A DNA stretch of 23,069 bases from a virus, in IMG/VR virus record IMGVR_UViG_3300046820_001667, positions 1 through 23,069 of that record; one strand, 5' to 3'. Of the stretch, positions 1 to 8,405 are shown in pieces. The notes under the pieces were generated by a model. That model saw only the letters and a list, made by a program, of their open reading frames with translations. It did no database searches and was not told the DNA's origin. The position numbers and the translations under genes were made by a program. The stretch's first letter is position 1. Each line of letters begins with the position of its first letter.

Positions 1-7
1 AAACCAA

Positions 8-217
8 TTATTGAATTACTTCATCAATTTTACTTTCAGAGACTGCAGTGATTCTCCACTCATGTGAGAACCCCTCATATTTTTTTGTAACTTTGGCTTC
101 AACATCTGTTACTGAATAACCATTTACAAGTTTCTCTTCTCTAATTTTTTTAATTTTACCTGTGTTCTCATCAGGTAAGTCGTACTGAATTTTTGCTACG
201 AAATACTTTTCTTCCAT
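8..217 (-). CDS. small DUF4494-like phage protein
   Basis: A complete 69-aa protein starts at ATG 217 and stops at TAA 8-10. It begins MEEKYFVAKIQYD and continues with alternating charged and hydrophobic stretches. This layout resembles the short DUF4494 proteins of Bacteroidota and their phages, which start with an aromatic/Lys-Ile-x-Tyr strand and carry a central LVxGxSVTDVEAK-like segment. The family has no established function. The gene follows the prohead protease after a gap of 8 nt and has no promoter motif of its own, so it is probably co-transcribed with it. The DUF assignment is from memory of the pattern and is moderate; that the gene is real is likely from its tight position in the operon. 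Confidence 0.6.
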   Translation of the reverse strand: MEEKYFVAKIQYDLPDENTGKIKKIREEKLVNGYSVTDVEAKVTKKYEGFSHEWRITAVSESKIDEVIQ

Positions 218-225
218 GTGTTTTT

Positions 226-942
226 TTATTTTCCTAAAAAGTCGTTTAATTTTTTCATTAAGTCAACTGACTTCTCCACATAATCGTCTTTTTGTTTATA
301 TTTTTTTTCTTCTTCAAGATTTTCTTCATACTTGTCTCTATCGTCAGCATTTGTAAACAAATACGCTCCCGGTGTTGATGGTGATGATACTAAGTCGAAA
401 CAAATTAATTCAAAATCATCTTGAACTTCATTTCTTTCACCTACTTTTTTAAGTGAACCAACTCCACGAGAAGAAATACCTAAAGTAACTCCTTGTCTCA
501 TTAAATTTGCCGCTTGGTCTCCTTTAGTTGAAACAATTCCTCTTTCATGAAATCCCGGGGAAGTTAATAATTTAAGTTTTCCCATTAATATGTTTCTGTC
601 CCACCATACGTCAGTAATGATATGAGATACTCGGTCTAAATCAATTAAAGATGATTCAGGGTGATTTAACTCTGATGTTGATAACCCTTTTTCAATTGCA
701 ATTTTATAATTGTCAGCCTCTCTTTTTAATATCCTTTCAGGATATGTTCTACCGTTTCTATTAGGTGTGTCATATTTTTGTAAAACAGCATAAAATTCAA
801 ATGGGTTTCTATAGTCCATTTCTTTAGCTTCTCTCAAAACTTTTTCATTATGTTTGTCTTTTGGTGAAACCCAACCTGCGTCAGCCTCAACTAATATACC
901 GTGTCCGGTTTCGGTTGCTTCTAATATTCTTAATTGTTTCAT
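226..942 (-). CDS. prohead core protease, T4 gp21-like
   Basis: This 238-aa protein matches T4-type prohead serine proteases, which cut scaffold and head proteins during capsid maturation. The conserved features are FYAVLQKYDTPNRNGRTYP (residues 50-68), the catalytic-His motif ELNHPESS (His94), the catalytic-Ser region GISSRGVGS (Ser157/158) and the strand FELICFDLVSSPSTPGAYL, which carries Asp183. The length is close to T4 gp21 (about 210 aa). Residues 17-20 read LVEA, which fits the [I/L]xE-Ala self-cleavage pattern of these enzymes, so a propeptide of about 19 residues may be removed. The acidic/Lys-rich tail after residue 200 may also be trimmed. A TATTTAT box lies 14 nt upstream of ATG. 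Its position downstream of the portal gene agrees with the order 20-67-68-21 in T4. The family call is secure; the exact processing sites are inferred. Confidence 0.88.
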   Translation of the reverse strand: MKQLRILEATETGHGILVEADAGWVSPKDKHNEKVLREAKEMDYRNPFEFYAVLQKYDTPNRNGRTYPERILKREADNYKIAIEKGLSTSELNHPESSLIDLDRVSHIITDVWWDRNILMGKLKLLTSPGFHERGIVSTKGDQAANLMRQGVTLGISSRGVGSLKKVGERNEVQDDFELICFDLVSSPSTPGAYLFTNADDRDKYEENLEEEKKYKQKDDYVEKSVDLMKKLNDFLGK

Positions 943-956
943 TAATTCTTTTTAAG

Positions 957-963
957 ATAAATA
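957..963 (-). promoter_or_regulatory. TATTTAT box 14 nt upstream of the protease gene
   Basis: Read on the minus strand, TATTTAT ends 14 nt before the protease ATG. The same spacing is seen at the genes starting at 1420, 10565 and 17616. Probably the -10 element of a phage promoter (inferred). Confidence 0.5.
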
Positions 964-979
964 TATCGATTATGATACT

Positions 980-1420
980 TTACAAGATAACCTCTTTTTT
1001 TGTAGTTGAAAATTCAAAATATTTGTTCGTTGTGATGTTATTATTATAGATAGATTGTACTATATTTTTTACGGATTCTTTAATTTCAGGCGATTTAAAA
1101 TCTAATTCATTTGTTGCGTATAGATTTATTTCTAAATTAAAAAATGATTTTTTACCGTGAGATATCCCACTGGTTCTTAAATCTAAATCCACAATACTTT
1201 TATTTTGGAATAAATTTGTGTTAATGGATTTAAAAACAGAATGTTTAATCTCCCGACTTAAATTGGAAACAACTCGATTCCAATTATCGTATTCATCTTT
1301 TGGTGTCACCCATGATTGAATGTTTATGTAAACTGATTTTAAGTTTTTTGAATCTACGGTACCATAGACTGATTTAATTGGATTGTATAAATTTAATTTT
1401 ACACTTTTTCCTTTTTTCAT
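980..1420 (-). CDS. hypothetical phage protein in the head gene cluster
   Basis: I do not recognise this 146-aa protein. It is basic at the N-terminus (MKKGKSVKLNLYN), rich in Asn, Ser and Ile, and looks like a mixed alpha/beta fold with strands such as SVYINIQSWVTPKDEY and FFNLEINLYATNELDF. There is no signal peptide, membrane segment or catalytic motif. The gene lies between the protease (37 nt downstream) and a terminator at 1487-1529. It therefore probably starts a new transcript from the CATTTAT box at 1435-1441. In T4 the equivalent place is taken by small prohead core genes (67, 68), so a role in head assembly is possible from position alone. Confidence 0.65.
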   Translation of the reverse strand: MKKGKSVKLNLYNPIKSVYGTVDSKNLKSVYINIQSWVTPKDEYDNWNRVVSNLSREIKHSVFKSINTNLFQNKSIVDLDLRTSGISHGKKSFFNLEINLYATNELDFKSPEIKESVKNIVQSIYNNNITTNKYFEFSTTKKEVIL

Positions 1421-1434
1421 TAAAGTTTTTCATT

Positions 1435-1441
1435 ATAAATG
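1435..1441 (-). promoter_or_regulatory. variant CATTTAT box 14 nt upstream of the 146-aa gene
   Basis: The minus strand reads CATTTATAA with 14 nt to ATG. It is a one-base variant of the TATTTAT box, lying just downstream of a terminator, where a new promoter is expected. Confidence 0.35.
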
Positions 1442-1486
1442 TTTATTGGTTATAATGAAAATATAATTGAAATTATTGTTTATGTC

Positions 1487-1529
1487 AAAAAAAAAAAGTG
1501 TTTTTACCGTTTGAATAGTAAAAACACTT
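1487..1529 (-). terminator. intrinsic terminator, minus strand
   Basis: A perfect 12-bp stem, AAGTGTTTTTAC (1496-1507) with GTAAAAACACTT (1518-1529), has a 10-nt loop. On the minus strand it is followed by a run of about 12 U (A-tract 1487-1497). It lies just after the stop of the 1556-2254 gene and should end the terminase-portal transcript, separating it from the protease genes. Confidence 0.8.
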
Positions 1530-1555
1530 ATTGATTTATAATGTAATATGTTAAA

Positions 1556-2254
1556 TTAAATAGATTCTTCTAAATTTTTAAGTTTTAAAAAGTTCATTTG
1601 GTCGAACTTTTCATCTTTTAATCTATCGATAGTTTCAGAAATTTTTGTTTTCATTTCAGACTCTTGTTCAGTATCTAACATCCCTTTAAGTTTTGTGATT
1701 GTATTCTCACGTAAAGTTTCAAATTTAGTTTCAAGAGTTTTAGTGTCTTCGGATATTAATTGAAAAAATTCTTTTTTGGAATTCTCATCTAAGTTCTCAA
1801 TATACCCTCTTAATGTTTGGTTGGCAATACTAACCATAGATTTAATTGGAATATTAATTGATTCTTTAACCGTTTCTTTTTTAGTTGTTAAAACTTTAAT
1901 TATGTTTTTCTTAGCATTCACTCTTTCAAGTAAATTTAATTTGTTTGAATACGCTAATACATCTAAATCAGAATAATTATTTATAATTGTTTCTGATAAA
2001 CTTCTTGGTGATTTTATTGTTGGTAAAATTTTATGTAATAAACTAATCCCTTCTTCTAAAAATTCTTTAGCATCCTGTTCAGATAAACCTTGAGGTGTGC
2101 TTAATTGGTCATATAAAGCATAAGCTTTTGACATAGATTTATTGTTCAGAACATTATGTTTGAACTCTCTTAAAGATTTTTTGAAATCTTTTTCGTCACT
2201 ATATGACTCAAGTAGATTTTTTTCGATTATGGATTTTAGGTTTCCGAAGGTCAT
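1556..2254 (-). CDS. probable prohead core or internal head protein (unknown)
   Basis: This 232-aa protein is almost entirely predicted helix, with many Lys, Glu and Leu and no Cys; long amphipathic or coiled-coil stretches lie around residues 145-225. The N-terminus is a short amphipathic segment ending LLES (residues 14-17), which fits the [I/L]xE cleavage rule of T4-type prohead proteases. The gene lies directly downstream of the portal gene and ends at a strong terminator. In T4 the same place holds core genes 67 and 68, whose products are cut to peptides. I infer a scaffold/core or internal head role; sequence alone does not prove it. A TATTTAT box lies 18 nt upstream of ATG, touching the stop of the portal gene. 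Confidence 0.65.
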   Translation of the reverse strand: MTFGNLKSIIEKNLLESYSDEKDFKKSLREFKHNVLNNKSMSKAYALYDQLSTPQGLSEQDAKEFLEEGISLLHKILPTIKSPRSLSETIINNYSDLDVLAYSNKLNLLERVNAKKNIIKVLTTKKETVKESINIPIKSMVSIANQTLRGYIENLDENSKKEFFQLISEDTKTLETKFETLRENTITKLKGMLDTEQESEMKTKISETIDRLKDEKFDQMNFLKLKNLEESI

Positions 2255-2272
2255 TACACTTAATTTTATTAA

Positions 2273-2279
2273 ATAAATA
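2273..2279 (-). promoter_or_regulatory. TATTTAT box 18 nt upstream of the 232-aa gene
   Basis: The minus strand reads AATATTTATTTAAT between the portal stop codon and the next ATG. It could give an extra promoter inside the portal operon. The 18-nt spacing differs from the usual 4 or 14 nt. Confidence 0.4.
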
Positions 2280-4139
2280 TTAGGAATTTAGTAACTTATT
2301 CAATTCTTTTGAAATTTCTCCTAAAGAATCTTGTCCATGACCTAAATTAATCATTTGAGCACCGTCAATTAAGTTATTTTCAACTAACATGTTTAGGTTA
2401 TTCATTCGTGATTCTGGTGTCACTTCAGCCTCACCTCCTGCCGGTGGTGGTGGTACTGTTTCCTCTCCTGCTGGTGGTAATTCTTCTCCACCGCCTAAAT
2501 CCGCAGTATCAAATCCACCTCCACCAAATGATGGTGCCGGTTCGGATGTTTCAGATGATACTGGAGCAGTAGAACCTGAGTTACTACCGTAAAGTTTGTC
2601 TATATTATCAAATAACCCTGTTTTAGTAATAACAGTTGCAGTTGCTTTAAGTTCTTCACCAACAGCTCTTTCAATTCTTTGTTGTTGTAAATCCAAACGA
2701 ACTTCTTCATCAGACCATCCAAAGATATGTTTCTTAGCCCAAGTAGATGAGGTTGCCGAAATTCCATTTCCTGGGTCTGCAACTAAATCTTTGTATAATA
2801 AAACTTTTTCTTTCCAAACATCAATTTTTAATAAATCTGCTTGTGTTGAAGGGTTTGATAACCCTAATGTAAAATTATCTAATTCATCTTCGAACCCAAG
2901 TAAAAATAAATGAACGATTGCAATTTTATTTAATTCCGCAACCATACTCTTTTGAATTCTATTAATAGTTCTAGCAAAACGAATATCTTGTAATGATAAA
3001 TTTTTACCATCACCAACTACTTCTTCAAATCCTAAAAATGCTTTAGGAACACGAAGTGCTGTTAATAATTTCTTTTGGATATATTCAATATCGGCAATTT
3101 CAGAAAGGTTTGTTGCCCCCGGTAACGTTGTAATTGGGTCTGGTGCTGATGGGTCTCTAACAGGAATAAAGTAATCTTGGTCAACAGCCATTTGGTTGAA
3201 TCTCATGTCAACATTACCTGTTTTATTATCCACCACTTGTTCTCTTTTGAATTTGTTTGCAACACGTTGTACGTAAGCCTCAACATCATCATCGTTCATA
3301 TTACCCACGAATACTTTAAACATTCTTCTTTCAGGTGCTCTTGACGTACGATAAATTAACATTGCATCTTCAGATAATAATAATTGTTTCCAAATACGTC
3401 TTGCTTTTTCTAACATAGATGTACCATAAGGAAGTTTTCTATCATCACCTAATAATCTAAAGTGACCAATCTCCCATGATTGAAATTCCATGTTTTTATT
3501 CTTCCAAGTAAAATGAAGTGATTTTTTATCCTTGTCCATTTCCTTAGTAATATCTGTAGATATTTTTGCACTTACACCTACCTCATGACGTTCAATCTCA
3601 ATAGTAGGTAATTGTTGTACCCCAACAATACCTTTTTCAGGGTCCAATTTTAAATAAATAAAGTTATCACCATACTTACAAGTGTTTCTTGTCCACATTG
3701 GTAAGTTAGTGTTGATATCAAGTGAGTTGTTAAATAAATCTGCTAATACACCTTTTATTCTTTTCGATTCAGAATAAATTTGTAAAATAAAACCATCTTC
3801 GTTTGTTGTTGTCGATTCTTCTGCGTAGATATCTAATGCCGCTGAAATCTCCGGAGTATACTCCATTGACTCGTAATCGTATTGTGCTGATAATCTTGAT
3901 GGTTCATAATAGATTGCTTGTGAATATAAATTATTCTCAACTTTCGCCCATTGGTTTGTTAAGTAAAAGGTTTGTTGTGCCTGTAACTTCTCTTTTTCGT
4001 ATTCTTCCTTACTTTTGGTACGTAATAATTCCTTCTTATCAAACTTAAATGTTGGATAATCTTGGTTTAATAGAGAATTTGGCCCAAATGTTTGGGACAA
4101 TCTCTGCCATACCGTCATATTATTTTGTTGTTCACTCAT
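2280..4139 (-). CDS. portal (head-tail vertex) protein, T4 gp20-like
   Basis: This 619-aa protein matches the gp20 portal family, the dodecameric ring at the packaging vertex through which DNA enters and to which the neck attaches. Diagnostic stretches are MEYTPEISAALDIYAEEST (about residues 91-109), the TRNTCKYGDNFIYLKLD segment (about 151-167), WKQLLLSEDAMLIYRTSRAPERRMF and the core DIEYIQKKLLTALRVPKAFLGFEE. After about residue 520 there is a low-complexity tail rich in Gly, Pro, Ser and Glu (PPPPAGGEAEV), then a short helical end. This tail makes the protein longer than T4 gp20 (524 aa). The gene sits directly after the terminase gene, as is common. A TATTTAT box lies 29 nt before ATG, and the leader between them contains GAGGA, one of the few SD-like stretches here. 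Confidence 0.92.
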   Translation of the reverse strand: MSEQQNNMTVWQRLSQTFGPNSLLNQDYPTFKFDKKELLRTKSKEEYEKEKLQAQQTFYLTNQWAKVENNLYSQAIYYEPSRLSAQYDYESMEYTPEISAALDIYAEESTTTNEDGFILQIYSESKRIKGVLADLFNNSLDINTNLPMWTRNTCKYGDNFIYLKLDPEKGIVGVQQLPTIEIERHEVGVSAKISTDITKEMDKDKKSLHFTWKNKNMEFQSWEIGHFRLLGDDRKLPYGTSMLEKARRIWKQLLLSEDAMLIYRTSRAPERRMFKVFVGNMNDDDVEAYVQRVANKFKREQVVDNKTGNVDMRFNQMAVDQDYFIPVRDPSAPDPITTLPGATNLSEIADIEYIQKKLLTALRVPKAFLGFEEVVGDGKNLSLQDIRFARTINRIQKSMVAELNKIAIVHLFLLGFEDELDNFTLGLSNPSTQADLLKIDVWKEKVLLYKDLVADPGNGISATSSTWAKKHIFGWSDEEVRLDLQQQRIERAVGEELKATATVITKTGLFDNIDKLYGSNSGSTAPVSSETSEPAPSFGGGGFDTADLGGGEELPPAGEETVPPPPAGGEAEVTPESRMNNLNMLVENNLIDGAQMINLGHGQDSLGEISKELNKLLNS

Positions 4140-4168
4140 GATATAAATTTACTTGTTTCCTCAGTAAT

Positions 4169-4175
4169 ATAAATA
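4169..4175 (-). promoter_or_regulatory. TATTTAT box upstream of the portal gene
   Basis: The minus strand reads ACTATTTATATTAC, 29 nt before the portal ATG and close to the terminase stop codon. The leader that follows contains GAGGA about 17 nt before ATG, which is too far for a typical SD. Confidence 0.45.
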
Positions 4176-4178
4176 GTA

Positions 4179-5936
4179 TTACCCACCAAATAACCACCCA
4201 TACTTTTGGTAATCTTCTCTAGTTGCTCCTTGGTTTATTGGATATTGTCTACCCATTTGAGGTACCATTGGATTAAAAAACTCAGATGAGTTTTTATTTT
4301 CATTTACAGCGGTAGACCAAGAATTTAACATTGCTCTGGTATGGTTGGTAACTTTTTCTAATGATTGGAATGATTTTTCCGCAACATATATCGCCATCGC
4401 AATACTCATGATACAGTCATCATGATGCATTTTTTGATGGTCAGGTCGTCCATTTATGTAAACAAACGTATTCATTTCGTTATAAAGACGACTTGAATAA
4501 ATTCTAAACTTATGTCTCATCGCTTCTTCAAACGCAGCAATAATCTGAACTCTTTTTGAATTAAAGTTAATTCCCGGAATTTTTTCATTTATTTTTGGGT
4601 CATACTTCCATTTATTGGTTGTATCAACACCATCAACATACAATCCACCCTGATAGTTCATTTCTTGTAGTTTTCTTGCGGTTGAAACTCCCATACCACC
4701 AGTAATATCCACAACACAATAAGCATTATACATAGTTCCCCACTTATACGCAATTTCAGCTAAAACGTCTGGAGGAACTTTTCCGACATATTCTAATACC
4801 TGTTCTCTAGTGTCAAAATCAATAATCTCAACACTTGAAAAATCTTCAGAATCTCCACGAGATACGTCACAACCCATAACATATTTATGCCCATTTTCCG
4901 GTTCTTTCCATATCCATAATCCACCACCCATCATTTTAGCCATTGGTTCTTTAACTTGATTTTTGGCAATGTCTTGCATCAAATCAGAATCAAATACGTT
5001 ATCTCCGGAACCTAAGAAATTACATTCTAACTCTTGAGCAACCTTACGTCTATCGTATTTTAATTTTTTTACCATTCCTTCAAACCAAGCAGAACATGGT
5101 TTGTAGCCATCTTCAATATATTTGGTCACAATAGAATGGTCTCTCTCAAATGGATTGGACATTGATAGGTCAACAATAACCTCATCAAGGTTATATTCTT
5201 CCCTATTTAATAAAAAGTGAACTAAATCGTGTGTTTTAACCATATACAAATCTTTTGTATATCGAGGGTCACGGTGCCAAAACATTTCAGAAATTTTAAA
5301 GTCATTCATATTTCTAAGTGACTGGTCATAAATTTCATAGTAAATTGCGTCATAACCATTTGGTGTGGAAACTACAATTACTTTACCCCCGGTAGATAGG
5401 GACGCCATACACGCTGACCAAAAATCTCCGTCAGCTTCAATAAACGCAGCCTCATCAAAGATAAGAATGGTTGGGGTATAACCCCTTAATGCATCTCGGG
5501 ATGTTGCAACTGCCTTTACCTCGCACCCATTTGTTAGTTTAAAATGTCGTTGTGCATTTTTTTCATTTGAAAAACCTACACCAACCCAACTAGGCCACTG
5601 TTCAGTAAAACCTCTAATTTTATTTGCCATTTCCATAGACGTATCTAATTTATTGGCAATTATTAGAATTTTTTCGGGCTTAGTTTTTTTTGCAAATACA
5701 AGTTTTTTAGACGCCCAAGCGGCGGTCACAGTAGACACACCTGCCTGTCTGTACTTAAGGGCAATATTCTCATTGTATTTATCGTAATCCTCAATCAAGG
5801 ATACTTGGTCAGGAAATAAATCTAACGGTACATATTTTGATACCGTATTATCGTATGTCTGTAAATAAGTACGAAGTGCGTAGGGTGTATTCCTCATGCA
5901 CTTCGTTACCTCAATTATTAATTGTTCTTTATTCAA
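4179..5936 (-). CDS. terL: terminase large subunit, T4 gp17-like packaging motor
   Basis: This 585-aa protein is the ATPase-nuclease that cuts and pumps DNA into the prohead. The ATPase half has a deviant Walker A, KYRQAGVST (61-69), Walker B ILIFDE (157-162, catalytic Glu162) and the coupling motif VVSTPNG (188-194). The C-terminal RNase H-like nuclease has Asp357 in GCDVSRGDSEDFS, Asp410 in CVVDITGG and an acidic site HHDDC (Asp506/507). The P-loop lacks the usual GK[S/T] lysine; the lysine at its start (Lys61) may substitute, as in other terminases such as lambda gpA. Length (T4 gp17 is 610 aa) and domain order are normal, so the enzyme looks intact. The gene is preceded by a 15-nt gap from the 431-aa gene and is part of the same transcript. 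Confidence 0.94.
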   Translation of the reverse strand: MNKEQLIIEVTKCMRNTPYALRTYLQTYDNTVSKYVPLDLFPDQVSLIEDYDKYNENIALKYRQAGVSTVTAAWASKKLVFAKKTKPEKILIIANKLDTSMEMANKIRGFTEQWPSWVGVGFSNEKNAQRHFKLTNGCEVKAVATSRDALRGYTPTILIFDEAAFIEADGDFWSACMASLSTGGKVIVVSTPNGYDAIYYEIYDQSLRNMNDFKISEMFWHRDPRYTKDLYMVKTHDLVHFLLNREEYNLDEVIVDLSMSNPFERDHSIVTKYIEDGYKPCSAWFEGMVKKLKYDRRKVAQELECNFLGSGDNVFDSDLMQDIAKNQVKEPMAKMMGGGLWIWKEPENGHKYVMGCDVSRGDSEDFSSVEIIDFDTREQVLEYVGKVPPDVLAEIAYKWGTMYNAYCVVDITGGMGVSTARKLQEMNYQGGLYVDGVDTTNKWKYDPKINEKIPGINFNSKRVQIIAAFEEAMRHKFRIYSSRLYNEMNTFVYINGRPDHQKMHHDDCIMSIAMAIYVAEKSFQSLEKVTNHTRAMLNSWSTAVNENKNSSEFFNPMVPQMGRQYPINQGATREDYQKYGWLFGG

Positions 5937-5951
5937 GAGTTATTTTTTTGG

Positions 5952-7247
5952 TTATTTAGGTCTCGATATACCTAAACTACCCAAGAAATCATCTAATCCG
6001 TCGTCTTCGTTTTCATCAGAATCAATCCCTTCTTCTTCTTTGTAATCTTCAAATTCTTCTTTCATTTTGATAGCTTCTCTCATAATTTCATTAAATTTTG
6101 AGGTTGCTTTCGCTACTTTTGAAGAATCTTCAGAGATTGCGTTTCCGATAATTTCTAAAAACTCTTGGGCTTCAATTTGGTATAACAAAGTATGAAACCA
6201 GTTTATCAAACCTTTGTTTTCAGGTTCGTACATTTTATCAGGTAATGCAAACCTTATTCTTTCCACGATTTCCGGACCTATTCTCAACTGCATTGGTTCA
6301 TTACTTAATGTATCAGTTTGTCCCATAACTCGTTGAGCCATCTCCGGGTCTTTAGGTAATCCGTGTCTACCTTTTGCTTCTTCTAATCCTTTAATTATTT
6401 CATGACATAGAATTGGAAAGATTAAACCAAACGCTTTAATTACTGTATCCGGAGTTTCTTCTCCTTCTTCACCTTCATCCCCCTCTTCATCGTTATCGTC
6501 CAATTCAACTTTTCCTGCAATTCCTTGACCTGTTTGACTCATCATTTCAATCATTTGTTCCATACTAAAGTATAAGAAGTCGTTAATTGCCATAATACCT
6601 AAATAATCATTATAAAGAGATGGGTCAATTTCATCAAGTCTTGCTTTAATATCCGGTTTTTGGAAAATATAATGCCCTTTTTTCGCAGCACCTTGAATGA
6701 TGGCGTTGATAATATTTCTCTTATGTTTTTCTAATTCAAAAATTTCATCTTTGGTTAAATTTTCAACATCAAAAGATGGAATTTCCATTTCTTCGTCTTC
6801 TTCTTCCTCGTCATCTTTTTCTTCTTCAGGTTTCATTCTAAAATTAGAAGTATCAATTGGTTCTCTATTTAAATAAGCCTCAATTTTATACCAATCAACA
6901 GGAACTTCAGACTCTTCTAACGCAGCTTCAATTGCTAACTGTTCAAGTTCATCTCTATGAGCAGCTTCAATTCTCATAATGTTAGGCAATTTTCTCATCA
7001 TCTCTTGGTATATCATACCTTGAGTTTGTTGAGAACTTAAATTTTGAATACCTGTAACATCACTTAATTTTTCAGCAACTTTTTGGAATCGATTACTAAT
7101 CAATCTTTGAACGTCAACCTCTTTATTTTTCATTGCAGGATTCTGAGCGTATAGACCTTCAGGACTTGCAAGTTTTCTTTCTAAATTTGGGTCCATTCTT
7201 TCAGGTCTATTCCCGTAATCTAACTGTTCTTTAATTCTCTTTGCCAT
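5952..7247 (-). CDS. acidic phage protein of unknown function, upstream of terminase
   Basis: I do not recognise the family of this 431-aa protein. It is strongly acidic, with three Asp/Glu-rich low-complexity segments at roughly residues 145-160 (EEEKDDEEEEDEEME), 250-267 and 400-420. These separate predicted helical blocks, including the Met-rich MEQMIEMMSQ. The N-terminus is basic (MAKRIKEQLDYGNRPERMD). There is no catalytic motif, membrane segment or signal peptide. The gene starts 2 nt downstream of the previous stop and ends 15 nt before terL, so it is translated within the packaging operon. Acidic linkers are common in scaffold or core proteins, and a structural or packaging-accessory role is suggested by position only. 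Confidence 0.7.
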   Translation of the reverse strand: MAKRIKEQLDYGNRPERMDPNLERKLASPEGLYAQNPAMKNKEVDVQRLISNRFQKVAEKLSDVTGIQNLSSQQTQGMIYQEMMRKLPNIMRIEAAHRDELEQLAIEAALEESEVPVDWYKIEAYLNREPIDTSNFRMKPEEEKDDEEEEDEEMEIPSFDVENLTKDEIFELEKHKRNIINAIIQGAAKKGHYIFQKPDIKARLDEIDPSLYNDYLGIMAINDFLYFSMEQMIEMMSQTGQGIAGKVELDDNDEEGDEGEEGEETPDTVIKAFGLIFPILCHEIIKGLEEAKGRHGLPKDPEMAQRVMGQTDTLSNEPMQLRIGPEIVERIRFALPDKMYEPENKGLINWFHTLLYQIEAQEFLEIIGNAISEDSSKVAKATSKFNEIMREAIKMKEEFEDYKEEEGIDSDENEDDGLDDFLGSLGISRPK

Positions 7248-7249
7248 TA

Positions 7250-8020
7250 TTATTTTTCTAAGATTTGCATGATTACATCCATAATTTTGTCCTTAGCTTC
7301 TTCTGGTGAAGGTTTCTTAGCTTTTGGTGCAGGGTTAACTCCCGGATTTGGATTTTTACCCGGATGACTTGGTTTTGTACCAGGTTTTGTTGTTGGTTTT
7401 GTTCTTGTCGGCGCTGTCTCAGTGTCAGCTTCTGTCAAATACTTTACAAGTTCACCTTTAGTGATTCTTGGAGGTAAATTTCTTTCTACTATTTTCATAA
7501 TTTCGTTTTCAAGAAACAAAGATACAACATTTTTTCCTTCTGCCAACTGTTTTTTTACAGATTGTACACATCTTTCAAATTTTCTTGTTTTCTTCGGACC
7601 TACTTGTGCGTGACAAATAGCCCAAGGATTAGGTTTTCCATCCTGAGTTTCATTCTCAAACATACCCATACCATCAGTTTCATCCCCAAATCCATCATCA
7701 GTTGATGGACCTACTTGTTTTGGGTCTTGAGTTTCATTTTCTTTATTTGGGTCAGTAGTTACTTCAACGTCTTCTCCAATCTCACCTTCGGTAGCAGTTA
7801 CCATAACTTCTTTAGTGTTTGGGTCTTGTGTAATATTTAAATTACCAACCTTACCACCTGCTGGTCCTACTTTATAACTTTTTTTAGTTGGAACTTCAGT
7901 TACTTGTTCATTAACAAGTTTACTATGTAACACATTGATTTGAGATTCTGTTAGTTTCCCAACAGTTTTTGATGATAACCCTTTTTCAATTAGTTCTAAT
8001 GCTTTAATATTAACTTTCAT
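7250..8020 (-). CDS. phage structural-operon protein with PWAIC Cys motif
   Basis: This 256-aa protein has a helical N-terminus (MKVNIKALELIEKGL), a disordered acidic middle, the compact motif KPNPWAICHAQVGPKKTRKFERCVQSVKKQ at about residues 128-157 (given here only to name its two cysteines, WAIC and ERC), and a Thr/Pro/Lys-rich tail ending in a short helix. Short NPWAICxAxVG...ERCV motifs recur in proteins of uncultured phages; their function is unknown. Two LTE sites (LTES near residue 25, LTEA near residue 194) fit prohead-protease cleavage. The start overlaps the end of the 131-aa gene by 11 nt, suggesting translational coupling. A head or core role is plausible but inferred. Confidence 0.68.
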   Translation of the reverse strand: MKVNIKALELIEKGLSSKTVGKLTESQINVLHSKLVNEQVTEVPTKKSYKVGPAGGKVGNLNITQDPNTKEVMVTATEGEIGEDVEVTTDPNKENETQDPKQVGPSTDDGFGDETDGMGMFENETQDGKPNPWAICHAQVGPKKTRKFERCVQSVKKQLAEGKNVVSLFLENEIMKIVERNLPPRITKGELVKYLTEADTETAPTRTKPTTKPGTKPSHPGKNPNPGVNPAPKAKKPSPEEAKDKIMDVIMQILEK

Positions 8021-8405
8021 AGACTACTTTCTTTTCAAATTCTAATACCAAATCTCTTTCATAGAGTTTGTCTTTTATTTCTTGTTCAGGAACCCCAAAT
8101 CTAAAAACCATTCTTTTTTGATTAGTTTCATCTTCTGTTTCCCATGCTAATGCAATTATGTCGTCCATTGCATCCATCACTGAAAAAAAATCGGAGTTTT
8201 GAATCAATTCCAATTTTACATCAGTATCTCTCAAAACTCCTACTTTTTTAATATATTTTAAATCAGGTGGTTGAGGGTATCCGTTAGACGGACGATTATC
8301 CCACGCTTCACCCCACACATCCAAACTATCAGAGAATATGAATTCGTAAAGGTTATCACCCTTATAGTTAGGACCTAAACCGTTTACGTAAATCAAATAA
8401 CTCAT
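8010..8405 (-). CDS. conserved hypothetical phage structural-operon protein
   Basis: This 131-aa protein starts with a beta-rich segment, MSYLIYVNGLGPNYKGDNLYEFIF. Other stretches are VWGEAWDNRPSNG, a KKVGVLRDTDVKLELIQNSDFF segment and DDIIALAWE. The pattern looks familiar from other large phages, where such proteins sit near head genes without an assigned role. There are no cysteines, membrane helices or catalytic signatures. It overlaps both neighbours: 4 nt with the 437-aa gene upstream (ATGA-type overlap) and 11 nt with the 256-aa gene downstream. This tight coupling suggests that the three proteins are made together. Confidence 0.68.
   Translation of the reverse strand: MSYLIYVNGLGPNYKGDNLYEFIFSDSLDVWGEAWDNRPSNGYPQPPDLKYIKKVGVLRDTDVKLELIQNSDFFSVMDAMDDIIALAWETEDETNQKRMVFRFGVPEQEIKDKLYERDLVLEFEKKVVYES

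Noticed and set aside
957-963. T4 late promoter TATAAATA as the identity of the box
   Set aside because: In the sense orientation the motif is TATTTAT(A/T)A, the reverse complement of the T4 box, so it cannot simply be called a T4 late promoter.
2389-2913. Two plus-strand open frames inside the portal gene
   Set aside because: They mirror the Gly/Pro-rich tail and the C-terminal core of the portal protein and have no support of their own.
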